A DNA stretch of 35,726 bases from a virus. Below are positions 16,600-24,342 of the stretch, piece after piece. The notes under the pieces were generated by a model that did not search any database, was not told where the DNA came from, and saw only the letters and a list, made by a program, of their open reading frames with translations. Numbering within the stretch: the stretch's first letter is position 1; every line of letters starts with the position of its first letter. Where the stretch lies: positions 1 through 35,726 of IMG/VR virus record IMGVR_UViG_3300046796_000846, one strand, 5' to 3'. The translations under genes and the position numbers were made by a program.

Positions 16600-16825
16600 G
16601 CGGATCGAGGCTACCGTTCGCGCGAACCGCATGAACTGGAATGGTGCGAGTCCTCAGCCGGCGCAATGGTTGTCGCGAGGTCGTGTCCAAGTCTGAGACG
16701 CGCTGCGCAAGTCAAGTTCGGCGGCGCGCGTCGAATCCTGACTCCACCTTGATTCCACGGCGGCGACGACTGGCTTTCGTCCGCGTCAGAGCGAATGTCC
16801 GTGCACGCTCAAGGAGGGCGCAGAC

Positions 16826-17221
16826 ATGGCGAAGAAGCAGAAGTCGACGAAGGCGGGGAATTCCCGCAAGGCCTCGAAGGTCCCGGCGACCGCGCGGACG
16901 CCGAAGGCCCCGCGGACGCGCGAGCGCGACCCGCGGCTCCCCGCTGCGGGGACGACGCTGACGCGCGAGTACAAGGGCAAGACGATCCGCGTGTCGGTAC
17001 TCGACGAGGGGTTCCGCTGCGACGGAAAGGACTACCGCTCACTCTCGGCGCTGGCGTCGGAACTCTGCGGGAACCCCGCGAACGGCTTCCTCTGGTTCGG
17101 GCTGATCGAGCGGAAGATCGCGACGCCGAAGCGGAAGCCCGCGAAGTCGAAGGAGAAGTCAGGTGCGCCGAAGGAGACCGCGCCGGAGACCGCCCCGGCG
17201 GCCGCGTCCGCGACGACCTGA
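16826..17221 (+). CDS. Second DUF2924 family protein
   Basis: A 131-residue protein with a Lys/Arg-rich tail at each end and the conserved DUF2924 block at about residues 35-93 (DPRLPxxGTTLTREYKGK, VSVLDEGF, YRSLSALA, NGFLWFGL). It lacks the helical N-terminal half seen in the 171-residue paralogue beside the recombinase. A strong AAGGAGG lies about 10 bases upstream of the ATG. Its basic ends suggest nucleic-acid binding. It follows a cargo gene and is the only plus-strand gene before the terminator at 17246. Confidence 0.8.
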   Translation: MAKKQKSTKAGNSRKASKVPATARTPKAPRTRERDPRLPAAGTTLTREYKGKTIRVSVLDEGFRCDGKDYRSLSALASELCGNPANGFLWFGLIERKIATPKRKPAKSKEKSGAPKETAPETAPAAASATT

Positions 17222-17245
17222 TCGGCACGCTCCGATGTCCTGACC

Positions 17246-17269
17246 CCGGCGGTGCCCGCGCACCGCCGG
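17246..17269 (+). terminator. Intrinsic terminator-like hairpin
   Basis: CCGGCGGTGC and GCACCGCCGG form a perfect 10-bp stem with loop CCGC, followed by the T-rich TTCTCGTTCC. It is the best intrinsic terminator candidate in the window and closes the DUF2924 unit. Confidence 0.7.
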
Positions 17270-17322
17270 TTCTCGTTCCATCGCCGAATCGCTCCCTGTA
17301 GTCTCGCCGCGAAGGGAGCCAT

Positions 17323-17664
17323 ATGCCGTTGCACCTCGTCCTTCACCACCGACGCGCGCGGGAGCAACCGTGGTCGAACGCGTGGGAGGATGACGATCGC
17401 ATTCGGGCGATCACCACGACCGACGAAGTCGGCGATCTCTGCACGGCCGCGATGAAGCGAAACGAGGAGATCTTCATCCACCGCTGCGCTTGGTCAGGCG
17501 GAGAGCCGGTCGTGTGCTGTGCCGCGAAGATTGCGTCGGTCGATCAGATGCCCCAGCGTGAAGCGTTCGTGCGATTCCACAAGACTCGACAGCTCCACGT
17601 CCTGCCGACCGAACGGCCGCGCGCGGGACAGAACTTCTACGAGGCCGCCGCGCCCCGCACCTGA
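17323..17664 (+). CDS. Hypothetical small protein
   Basis: A 113-residue protein of unknown function, with GGGAG about seven bases before the ATG. The core reads DDRIRAITTTDEVGDLCTAA, then IFIHRCAWSGGEPVVCCAAKI, a compact alpha/beta pattern with three cysteines. It stands alone between a terminator-like hairpin upstream and another downstream, so it probably has its own promoter; TAGTCT at 17299-17304 could be a -10 box. It may be cargo or a small regulator. Confidence 0.6.
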   Translation: MPLHLVLHHRRAREQPWSNAWEDDDRIRAITTTDEVGDLCTAAMKRNEEIFIHRCAWSGGEPVVCCAAKIASVDQMPQREAFVRFHKTRQLHVLPTERPRAGQNFYEAAAPRT

Positions 17665-17676
17665 GTAGCGTCGATC

Positions 17677-17692
17677 GCGACGCGAGCGTCGC
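17677..17692 (+). terminator. Short hairpin before the portal promoter
   Basis: GCGACG and CGTCGC pair around loop CGAG, 13 bases after the preceding stop and 15 bases before late-promoter element 2. No T-run follows. The placement suggests it insulates the portal block. Confidence 0.4.
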
Positions 17693-17706
17693 ATGCTCCG
17701 CGCAGG

Positions 17707-17737
17707 TGGAACGAGTCGCCCGCGCGCCCACACTCGA
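17707..17737 (+). promoter_or_regulatory. Late-promoter element 2 (portal block)
   Basis: TGGAACGAGTCGC, 12 variable bases, then ACTCGA. The upstream 13-mer matches the consensus at 12 of 13 positions; the downstream hexamer is the most divergent of the five. The portal ATG at 17742 lies five bases beyond, the same spacing as at the HNH gene. Confidence 0.55.
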
Positions 17738-17741
17738 TGGG

Positions 17742-19007
17742 ATGGCCCCTTCGCGCCGCGGCGTCGGCTCCCGGCTCCTCTCCGGGATCCGCGCGTTCCT
17801 GACCTCGGAAGATCCGCCGGAGTCCTTCCAGCGGTGGCCCGGCGTCAGCGCGCCGTCGCTCGCGGGCGTGAACGTCACCGACCAGACGGCGCTGCGCGTG
17901 ATGACGGTCCTCTCCTGCGTGCGCGTACTCGCCGAGTCGGTCTCGACGCTGCCGATGGCCGTCTTCGAGCGGCTGCCCAACGGCGACAAGCGGCCCGCGC
18001 CGGACCATCCGCTGAACGAGATCCTCGACGTCCTCGCGAACCCGGAGAACACGGCGCTTGCCTCCCGCGAGACGCAGATGGCGCACGTCCTCCTGCGCGG
18101 CAACTCGTACGCGCGCGTGCTGCGCGACGGCGGCGGCGACGTCCGCGAGGTCTGGCCGATCGCCCCGAACCACTGCTTCATCGAGCGGCCGAAGCCCAAC
18201 GCCCCGCTCGTGCTGCGCGTGTCACAGCCGGGCGTCGCGCCCGAGACGCTCTCGATGGACAAGGTCTGGCGCGTCCACGGGCTCTCGTGGGGCGGCGTCA
18301 CGGGCCTGACGCCGATCGGTCTCGCGCGCGAATCGATCGGCGTCGCGATGGCCTTGGAGCAGGGCACCGCGTCGGCGCTGCGCAACGGCGCGCGGATCGC
18401 CGGCATCGTCGAGCACCCGACGACGATGGAGGACGACGAGTACAAGCGGTTCAAGGACTCGTGGAACGAGGCGTACGCGGGCGCCACGAACGCCGGGAAG
18501 ACGGCCGTCCTGGAGGCAGGCGCGAAGTTCAACAAGGTCTCGATGACCTTCGAGGACTTGCAGTTCCTCGAGCTGAAGAAGTTCCAGGTCGCCGAGATCG
18601 CGCGCCTCTTCCGCGTGCCGCTGCACATGCTCTACGACGACAAGAGCCAGCCGCGCGCCAACATGGAGCAGGCGTCGCTGGAGTTCGCGATCTACTCGCT
18701 GCGCCCGTGGCTCGTGCGGATCGAGCAGACGATCGCGCGCGACCTGCTCTCGCCCGCCGAGCGCCGCCGCTACTTCGTCGAGCACAACGTCGCGGGCCTG
18801 CTCCGCGGCGACTTCGCGACGCGCATGCAGGGCTACGCGCTCGCCCGCCAGTGGGGCTGGGTGTCGGTGAACGACATCCGCCGCCTGGAGAACCTCAACG
18901 GCATCGGACCGGAGGGCGACGTCTACCTCCAGCCCATGAACATGGTCCCCGCGGGGACGACCGTCGCCGTCGATCCCGAGACGACGACGCAGAAGGAGCC
19001 CGTATGA
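17742..19007 (+). CDS. Phage portal protein, HK97 family
   Basis: The 421-residue portal subunit forms the dodecameric DNA channel at one capsid vertex. Family features: SVSTLPMAVFERLPNG near residue 69, HPLNEILDVLANP, LLRGNSYARVLRD, GxVEHP-type wing and LEFAIYSLRPWLVRIEQ towards the stem region. I chose the ATG at 17742 since the longer GTG start at 17706 overlaps late-promoter element 2. The end overlaps the protease start in ATGA. Order portal-protease-capsid is standard for HK97-like heads. Confidence 0.93.
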   Translation: MAPSRRGVGSRLLSGIRAFLTSEDPPESFQRWPGVSAPSLAGVNVTDQTALRVMTVLSCVRVLAESVSTLPMAVFERLPNGDKRPAPDHPLNEILDVLANPENTALASRETQMAHVLLRGNSYARVLRDGGGDVREVWPIAPNHCFIERPKPNAPLVLRVSQPGVAPETLSMDKVWRVHGLSWGGVTGLTPIGLARESIGVAMALEQGTASALRNGARIAGIVEHPTTMEDDEYKRFKDSWNEAYAGATNAGKTAVLEAGAKFNKVSMTFEDLQFLELKKFQVAEIARLFRVPLHMLYDDKSQPRANMEQASLEFAIYSLRPWLVRIEQTIARDLLSPAERRRYFVEHNVAGLLRGDFATRMQGYALARQWGWVSVNDIRRLENLNGIGPEGDVYLQPMNMVPAGTTVAVDPETTTQKEPV

Positions 19008-19780
19008 GTCCCCCGACGAACGGCCGTGGGTTCGCGCTGGTCCGCGGCGAGGGAGCAGCCGCCGCATCGGCGTCGATGTACGTCTACGACGTCATCGGCC
19101 TCGATCCCTGGACGGGCGGCGGCGTCACCGCGAAGAAGGTGATCGACGACCTCGCGGCGCTCACGGGCGTCACGGCCCTCGACGTCCGGGTCAACAGCCC
19201 GGGCGGCGACGTGTTCGACGGGATCGCGATCTACAACGCGCTCACGCGTTTCGCGGGCGACGTCACGGTCCACGTCGACGGACTCGCCGCGTCGGCCGCG
19301 TCGATCGTCGCGATGGCGGGCGGCCGGACGCTCGTCGCCGAGAACGCGATGATGATGATCCACCGCCCGTGGACGACGTGCAGCGGCGACGCCGCCGACA
19401 TGAAGCACACGGCGGCGACCTTGGAGAAGGCGTGGACGGGACTCCTCGCCACGTACGCGCGCCGCACGGGCCGCCGCGCCGCGACGTTCGAGCAGCGGGT
19501 CGCCGACAGCGGCGGCGAGTGGTGGCTCACCGCGGAGGAGGCGGTCGCCGAGGGGCTCGCCGACGCCGTCGAGACGCCGCCCTCCTCGGGCGTGAAGGCG
19601 TTCGGGCTCTCGCGCTTCCAGCGCGTGCCGGAGCGGCTCGCCGCGAGCGCCGAGAAGGACGCCGCCGCACCGCGGCAGTCCACGCCGATCGTGCTGGAGA
19701 TCGCGACGCCGCGCGTCGTGCGCGTCGACCGCGCGGCGCAGCGCCGTCGCGAGGTCGAACTTCTGCGCGCGCAGATTTGA
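19004..19780 (+). CDS. ClpP-like (S14/S49-type) prohead protease
   Basis: A 258-residue head maturation protease that should cut the scaffold delta domain of the capsid protein. It has the ClpP fold signatures NSPGGDVFDGIAIYNAL (about residues 64-80), the nucleophile in GLAASAAS (Ser97) and the catalytic histidine in MIHRPW (His120). A basic/Glu-rich tail after residue 210 may act in scaffolding. The TGA stop lies inside late-promoter element 3. Confidence 0.92.
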   Translation: MSPPTNGRGFALVRGEGAAAASASMYVYDVIGLDPWTGGGVTAKKVIDDLAALTGVTALDVRVNSPGGDVFDGIAIYNALTRFAGDVTVHVDGLAASAASIVAMAGGRTLVAENAMMMIHRPWTTCSGDAADMKHTAATLEKAWTGLLATYARRTGRRAATFEQRVADSGGEWWLTAEEAVAEGLADAVETPPSSGVKAFGLSRFQRVPERLAASAEKDAAAPRQSTPIVLEIATPRVVRVDRAAQRRREVELLRAQI

Positions 19781-19807
19781 ACGAGTCGCGCGCGGGCGCA
19801 GGCTGAA
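19777..19807 (+). promoter_or_regulatory. Late-promoter element 3 (major capsid)
   Basis: TTGAACGAGTCGC, 12 variable bases, then GCTGAA: a full match to the consensus. The 36 bases to the capsid ATG leave room for a leader with CCGGT/ACCGG hairpin arms (19808-19812 and 19824-19828) and an AGGAG ribosome-binding site. The preceding protease stop is embedded in TTGAAC. Confidence 0.7.
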
Positions 19808-19843
19808 CCGGTCGAAGCGATCCACCGGACAGGAGACGCGCCC

Positions 19844-21094
19844 ATGAGCACCGCCGTCCTCGAACTGAAGCGCAAGCGAAAGGGCCTCGTCGAGAGCATG
19901 GAGGCGCTCGTCAAGAAGGACGCGCTCACCGCCGACGAGGAGAAGAGCTTCGGCGACCTGAAGGCGCAGGCGGCGGCGCTCGCGACGCAGATCGAGCGGC
20001 ACGAGTTCGTCGCGGGAGAGCGCGCGATCATCGACCGCATCGAGGACGTCCGCGCGAAGCCGCAGCCGGACGGAGCGAAGGTCGTCGGCGCGCGCAAGCC
20101 GCGTGTCGAGAACCCCGGCTTCGAGAGCCTCGGCGAGGTCATCTTCTGCGCGCGCTTCCAGCGCGACGACTCCCGCATCAAGGCGCTGATGGAAGTCCAG
20201 ACGGGCGCCTCGGGCGGGATCATGATCCCCGACGAGTTCCGTCCCGACCTCCAGCAGGTCTCGCCGCAGGAGGCGATCTTCCGCCCGCGTGCGACCGTGG
20301 TGCCGGCGGGCGACATGCCCGACGCGGAACTCGTGCTGCCGACGCTCGACCAGACCTCGACCGGCAACATGTTCGGCGGCGTCACGGTCAACTGGACCGC
20401 CGAGGGCGGCACGAAGCAGGACACGTCCGCGTCGCTGAAGGAGACGCGCTGGAACCCGAAGGAGGTCTCGGCGTCGCTCGTCGTGACGGACAAGCTGCTC
20501 CGCAACTGGCGCAGCGCGGGCGTGCTGCTCGACCGCCTGCTCCGCGGCGCGCTGCTGGCCGCCGAGGACGTGGCCTTCCTCTCCGGCAACGGCGTCGGGC
20601 GGCCGAAGGGCGTCCTCGCGTGCGACGCACTGATCAAGGTCAACCGCAACCTGGCGAGCCACATCAAGTACGTGGACCTCGTGAACATGGAGGCGCAGAT
20701 CCACGAGGACAACCCGGCGGTCTGGATCGTCGGGCGCAACACGATCCCCGAGCTGCGCCAGATGGTCGATCCCGCGAACCGCTACCTGTGGGTCGAGGGC
20801 TACAACCTGCCGGGCGCGTACACGAACCCGCCGACGCTGCTCGGCCGCCCGGTCGTCGTGAACTTCCGCTCGCCCTCGCTCGGCACGGCGGGCGACGTCC
20901 TCCTCGCCGACCTGAAGGACTACATCATCAAGGACGGCGTCGACGTCACGGTCGCCGCGTCCGAGCACGTCCTCTTCCAGAACAACAAGACGATGATCAA
21001 GGCGTTCCGGACGGTGGACGGCGGGCCGTGGCTCTCGGCCCCGATCGTCCAGGAGGACACCAAGACCTACAGCCCGTTCATCGCGCTGAACTAG
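19844..21094 (+). CDS. Major capsid protein, HK97 family
   Basis: A 416-residue capsid subunit. Residues 1-75 form the charged coiled-coil delta domain that serves as internal scaffold. The mature HK97 fold begins near LMEVQTGASGGIMIPDEF, and the domain shows typical segments WTAEGGTKQDTSASLKE, LLRNWRSAGVLLDRLLRGAL and GVLACDALIKVN. The protease upstream should remove the delta domain between about residues 75 and 115. AGGAG sits about nine bases before the ATG. The stop codon is part of an 18-bp palindrome. Confidence 0.95.
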   Translation: MSTAVLELKRKRKGLVESMEALVKKDALTADEEKSFGDLKAQAAALATQIERHEFVAGERAIIDRIEDVRAKPQPDGAKVVGARKPRVENPGFESLGEVIFCARFQRDDSRIKALMEVQTGASGGIMIPDEFRPDLQQVSPQEAIFRPRATVVPAGDMPDAELVLPTLDQTSTGNMFGGVTVNWTAEGGTKQDTSASLKETRWNPKEVSASLVVTDKLLRNWRSAGVLLDRLLRGALLAAEDVAFLSGNGVGRPKGVLACDALIKVNRNLASHIKYVDLVNMEAQIHEDNPAVWIVGRNTIPELRQMVDPANRYLWVEGYNLPGAYTNPPTLLGRPVVVNFRSPSLGTAGDVLLADLKDYIIKDGVDVTVAASEHVLFQNNKTMIKAFRTVDGGPWLSAPIVQEDTKTYSPFIALN

Positions 21095-21108
21095 CGGCGC
21101 GCCGCTAG
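21091..21108 (+). terminator. Palindrome at the end of the capsid gene
   Basis: CTAGCGGCG and CGCCGCTAG form a perfect 18-bp palindrome that includes the capsid TAG stop. As RNA it folds to a stem of about seven pairs. No T-run follows, so it may act as a partial terminator or as a 3' stabilising structure that keeps capsid transcripts above connector transcripts. Confidence 0.5.
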
Positions 21109-21125
21109 GCGCAGGAGACCCCGAC

Positions 21126-21521
21126 ATGATCAAGCTGACCGAACTCCTCGCCCTCGACAACGTCGTGGCCCCGCAGGACTGCGGCACCGCGCCGGTGACG
21201 GGCACGTACGTCGACGTGTCGAACGCCGGACGCTTCGTGGCCCTCGCGAAGGCGGGCGCGGTCACGGCGGCGAAGACGCTGACCGTGCAGCTCCTCCAGG
21301 CGACGTCCTCGGGCGGCGCGGGCGCCAAGAACCTCGGTGCGGCCGTCGTCGTCGCGGGCGCGGGCGGCAACGCCCCGGCCGACGTCAAGATCGAGAAGCA
21401 GGCGACGGACCTCGACGGCGCGGGCGGGTTCGTCTTCGTCACGGCGCAGCTCACGATCAACGAGGCGGGCAAGCTCGGCGAGGCGTGGCTCGTCCGCGGC
21501 GACCGCCGCTACCAGCCGTAG
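21126..21521 (+). CDS. Putative head-associated protein after the capsid gene
   Basis: A 131-residue, Ala/Val/Gly-rich protein predicted to be mostly beta. It sits where decoration or head-stabilising proteins are often encoded in HK97-like phages, between capsid and connector genes, but I recognise no family motif. GCAGGAG precedes the ATG by about eight bases. A decoration role is inferred from position only. Confidence 0.7.
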   Translation: MIKLTELLALDNVVAPQDCGTAPVTGTYVDVSNAGRFVALAKAGAVTAAKTLTVQLLQATSSGGAGAKNLGAAVVVAGAGGNAPADVKIEKQATDLDGAGGFVFVTAQLTINEAGKLGEAWLVRGDRRYQP

Positions 21522-21536
21522 TCGGGAGGCCCGCAC

Positions 21537-22226
21537 ATGGGGCTCCTCCTGCTCGCGGCCCCGTCCGAAGCGCCCGTCACGGTCGCCGAGGCCCAGGTCC
21601 AGATCCGCTCGGAGAACCCCGAGGAGGTCGAACTCCTCACGTCGCTGATCTCCGCGGCGACGGCGAACGCCGAGGCGTACTGCCGCCGCCGCTTCGTCAC
21701 GCAGGCGTGGCGGCTCCTCCTCGACAGCTTCCCCGGCGGCTGCGGCGACTGGTCGTTCTCCACGCAGGGAACGATCCCCGGTTCCTTCGTCCCGTGGAGC
21801 GGCATGCCCGTGTGGTACGACGAGTACGCGCTGCGCGCCGCGCGCCGCCGCCGCGCGATCGTCGTCCCGCACCCGCCGCTCGCCTCCGTCGAGAACGTGA
21901 AGTACATCGACGGGAACGGCGTGAAGCAGACGCTCGATCCGTCGGCGTACGTCGTGCGTCTCGCGGAAGTGCCCGGCGAGATCGTCCCCGCGTTCGGCCA
22001 GGTCTGGCCGTCGCCGCGCTTCCAGCCCGACGCCGTTAGCGTGGACTTCACGGCGGGCTACGGCGACGCCGCCGCGGTGCCCGACGCGGTGAAGCGCGCG
22101 ATCCTGATGATCGTCGACAACCTCTACGAGAACCGCGGGACGCAGTCGCCCGTGCAGCTCCACGAGATCCCGCAGGCGGCGACGTGGCTCCTCGGCCCCT
22201 ACCGCGTGATCAGGCACGCCGCCTGA
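21537..22226 (+). CDS. Head-tail connector, phiE125 gp8 / gp6-like
   Basis: A 229-residue adaptor that forms the first ring under the portal. It shows the family pattern: PVTVAEAQVQIR near residue 18, LISAATANAEAYCRRRFVTQAWRLLLD, a PHPPLASVENVKYIDGNG block, PSAYVVR, and the closing AVKRAILMIVDNLYENR helix. These segments match phiE125 gp8-type connector proteins. The stop and the next start share TGATG. Confidence 0.87.
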   Translation: MGLLLLAAPSEAPVTVAEAQVQIRSENPEEVELLTSLISAATANAEAYCRRRFVTQAWRLLLDSFPGGCGDWSFSTQGTIPGSFVPWSGMPVWYDEYALRAARRRRAIVVPHPPLASVENVKYIDGNGVKQTLDPSAYVVRLAEVPGEIVPAFGQVWPSPRFQPDAVSVDFTAGYGDAAAVPDAVKRAILMIVDNLYENRGTQSPVQLHEIPQAATWLLGPYRVIRHAA

Positions 22227-22561
22227 TGCCGGTGCGCGCGGGCCTCCTCGACCGTCGCGTGACGCTGAAGCGCCGCGTCGAGACGGTCGATTCGTCGCGG
22301 CAGGCCGTCGTCACCTACTGGCCGATCGCGACGGTGTGGGCGCGCGTCGAGCCGCTCGGCGGTCGCGAGCAGTTCGGGCAGGAGCAGTGGGTCGCGTCCG
22401 GCGACGTGCGGTTCACGGTCCGATGGCGCAAGGACATCACGCCGCTCCACGTCGTCACGTACGACGAGCGCGACTTCGACGTCGTCACGGTCGCCGAGGA
22501 CGGCCGGCGCGAGGGCGTCCTCATCGTCGGGCGCGCGCGCGCCGAGAAGAGGCCGTCGTGA
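22226..22561 (+). CDS. Head-tail adaptor / closure protein (SPP1 gp16-like)
   Basis: A 111-residue small beta-barrel-type protein. Family hallmarks are RAGLLDRRVTLKRRVE at the start, WARVEPLGGREQFG in the middle and DITPLHVVTYDERDFDVV near the end, typical of head-closure proteins. The ATG at 22226 overlaps the connector stop, and the end overlaps the next GTG start in GTGA. Confidence 0.85.
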   Translation: MPVRAGLLDRRVTLKRRVETVDSSRQAVVTYWPIATVWARVEPLGGREQFGQEQWVASGDVRFTVRWRKDITPLHVVTYDERDFDVVTVAEDGRREGVLIVGRARAEKRPS

Positions 22562-23064
22562 TCGAAGTGCAGACGTCCGGGGTCGCGGAACTCGACGCCG
22601 CCCTGCAGCAACTCCCGAAGGCGCTCCAGCGCGGCGTGATGCTGACCGCTCTGAAGAAGGCGGCGCAGCCGATCGTGGAGGCCGCGAAGGCGAAGGCCCC
22701 GCGCGGCACGGACGACAAGCGGCGCGGCTCGAAGAAGCAGAGGAAGTCGGGCGAGTCCGCGGAGATCGGCCACGGCGCCGATTCGATCGCGGCGCGCGCG
22801 GTGCGCTCGGACTCGCCCACGTCGGCGACCGTGGCCGTCGGCCCCGACGCAAAGCACTGGTACATGAAGTTCGCGGAGTTCGGCACGGCGCACGAGGCAC
22901 CGCGCCGGTTTCTCACGCCCGCGTTCGAGGAGAACAAGCTCACCGTCGCCGACCGCGTCGGGCTCGAACTGTGGGCCGCGCTTCAGGCGAAGGCCGCACA
23001 ACTCGCCGGGCAGGCCGGCCGCGGCACGCTCTCGGACAACACGCGCAGGGCGTTCAACTCGTGA
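22558..23064 (+). CDS. HK97 gp10-like neck / tail-completion protein
   Basis: A 168-residue protein resembling HK97 gp10. The opening GVAELDAALQQLPKALQRGVMLTALKKAA, the APRGT segment and the later KHWYMKFAEFGTAHEAPRRFLTPAF pattern are typical. Family members sit at the head-tail interface. It uses a GTG start coupled to the previous stop and ends in a GTGA overlap with the next gene. Confidence 0.88.
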   Translation: MIEVQTSGVAELDAALQQLPKALQRGVMLTALKKAAQPIVEAAKAKAPRGTDDKRRGSKKQRKSGESAEIGHGADSIAARAVRSDSPTSATVAVGPDAKHWYMKFAEFGTAHEAPRRFLTPAFEENKLTVADRVGLELWAALQAKAAQLAGQAGRGTLSDNTRRAFNS

Positions 23065-23471
23065 CGCTCGGCGAGTACGTCGGGATGCTCCTCGCGAACG
23101 ACGCGGGCGTGTCGGCGCGCGCGGGCGAGCGCGTCTACACGGAGGTGCTCCCGCAGGCGCCGACCTTCCCCGCCGTCGTATTCACCGAGGTCTACGGCGA
23201 CGAGGACAACGATCTGCTCGGTCCGACGGGCGTGCGCATGCGGCGGCTCCAGGTCGATTCGTGGGCGGACACGCGCGCCGAGGCGACGGCGCTGGCGCTC
23301 GCGGTGCGGGCCACGCTCGACGGCCACGACGGCGGCGCTGCGGGACTCGCGGTCCAGGACGCCTCGCTCCTCAGCGAGCGATGGGAGTTCGACCCGGGCG
23401 TGAACGCTGCGGACGGCGCGTACCGCACGAGCCAGGACTACGAGATCACGACGTCCGGCGTCGAGAGTTGA
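23061..23471 (+). CDS. Tail completion protein, DUF3168 (gp17-like)
   Basis: A 136-residue tail-terminator-type protein. LPQAPTFPAVVFTEVYG and the LQVDSWADTRAEATALALAVRATL helix are DUF3168 hallmarks. It would cap the tail tube at its head-proximal end. The GTG start at 23061 is coupled to the previous stop. Its TGA at 23469-23471 lies inside late-promoter element 4. Confidence 0.87.
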   Translation: MTLGEYVGMLLANDAGVSARAGERVYTEVLPQAPTFPAVVFTEVYGDEDNDLLGPTGVRMRRLQVDSWADTRAEATALALAVRATLDGHDGGAAGLAVQDASLLSERWEFDPGVNAADGAYRTSQDYEITTSGVES

Positions 23472-23498
23472 ACGAGTCGCCCGCCGCCCGAAGCTGAA
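23468..23498 (+). promoter_or_regulatory. Late-promoter element 4 (tail block)
   Basis: TTGAACGAGTCGC, 12 variable bases, then GCTGAA, a full consensus match. The next ATG is at 23516 with GGAGG just upstream, leaving a very short leader. The preceding stop codon is embedded in the TTGAAC box. Confidence 0.7.
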
Positions 23499-23515
23499 GA
23501 CGTCCGGAGGTCTTC

Positions 23516-23857
23516 ATGGCGGCTCTGACGATCCAGCAGGTCGTGCGCACCGGTCTCGTCGAGGCACTGGTCGCCGCGAGCAACGGCGGCGACTCGTTCG
23601 CGAACAATGGCAAGACGATCTTCCGCGTGAAGAACGGCCACGCCTCGGCCGCGCGGACCGTCACGTTCGCGTCGCAGCTCCCGGCGGCGGCGCTGCCCCA
23701 GGGAGCCGCGAAGACTGATCTCGCCGTCGTCGTCGCGGCGCTGACGACCGTCGAGATCGGCGTCTTCGACCCGGCGGCGTTCAACGACGGCACCGGCAAG
23801 GTGATCGTCACCTACTCGACCGAGGCGGACCTGACGGTCGCGGCGATCTCGCAGTAA
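23516..23857 (+). CDS. Putative tail protein of unknown function
   Basis: A 113-residue, probably beta-rich protein (TIQQVVRTGLVEALVAAS, then TVTFASQLPAAALPQG, then TVEIGVFDPAAFNDGTG). It is first in the tail block with a GGAGG ribosome-binding site and its own promoter element. Similarity in style to the 131-residue head-associated protein at 21126 (Ala/Val-rich, KTDLAVVVAALTTVEIG) suggests a related structural protein. I do not recognise the family. Confidence 0.7.
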   Translation: MAALTIQQVVRTGLVEALVAASNGGDSFANNGKTIFRVKNGHASAARTVTFASQLPAAALPQGAAKTDLAVVVAALTTVEIGVFDPAAFNDGTGKVIVTYSTEADLTVAAISQ

Positions 23858-23881
23858 CGCGGCGAGGACAAGGAGACGAGC

Positions 23882-24331
23882 ATGGCGGCCACCGGCGCGA
23901 AGATCGGCAAGAAGACCCAGTTCCTGCGGGAGACGACTCCCGGAGGCGGCGTCTACGCCGCGGTCGCCGAGGTCAAGACGATCAACGGCCTGAAGATGTC
24001 GCGGACCGCGGTCGACGCGACGAACAACGACTCGCCGAACGACTTCGAGGAGTTCATCGCGGGGCTCGGCACCGCGGGCGAGATCGATCTCCTCCTCAAC
24101 TTCCGCCCCGAACACGCGTCGCAGGGCGCCACCACCGGTCTCCTCGCCGACTTCCTCGCGGGCACCGTCCGCGGCTGGCAGATCCAGTGGCCGCAGTTCA
24201 CGAGCACGCCGACCGCGACGTGCAACGGCTTCCTCATCGGGCACGAGGTCGTCTCGACGCACAAGGACCTCGTCACCGTGTCGGTGAAGGTCAAGCTGAC
24301 GGGAGAGCCCGTCCTCACCAACTTCGCGTAG
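23882..24331 (+). CDS. Major tail (tube) protein
   Basis: A 149-residue tail-tube subunit. The pattern TGAKIGKKTQFLRE, LKMSRTAVDATNNDSPNDFEEFIAGLGTAGEIDLLLNF and QIQWPQF is typical of siphophage tail-tube proteins. Tube subunits stack as hexamers around the tape measure. AAGGAG precedes the ATG. It is followed closely by the assembly chaperone gene, the standard order. Confidence 0.87.
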   Translation: MAATGAKIGKKTQFLRETTPGGGVYAAVAEVKTINGLKMSRTAVDATNNDSPNDFEEFIAGLGTAGEIDLLLNFRPEHASQGATTGLLADFLAGTVRGWQIQWPQFTSTPTATCNGFLIGHEVVSTHKDLVTVSVKVKLTGEPVLTNFA

Positions 24332-24342
24332 GAGACACGACG

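Noticed and set aside
17706-17741. N-terminal extension of the portal protein from GTG 17706
   Set aside because: The 36 bases coincide almost exactly with late-promoter element 2, which is better explained as non-coding.
18923-21472. Minus-strand reading frame of 849 residues across protease and capsid genes
   Set aside because: Shadow frame over two recognisable plus-strand genes; composition is extreme and no motif is present.
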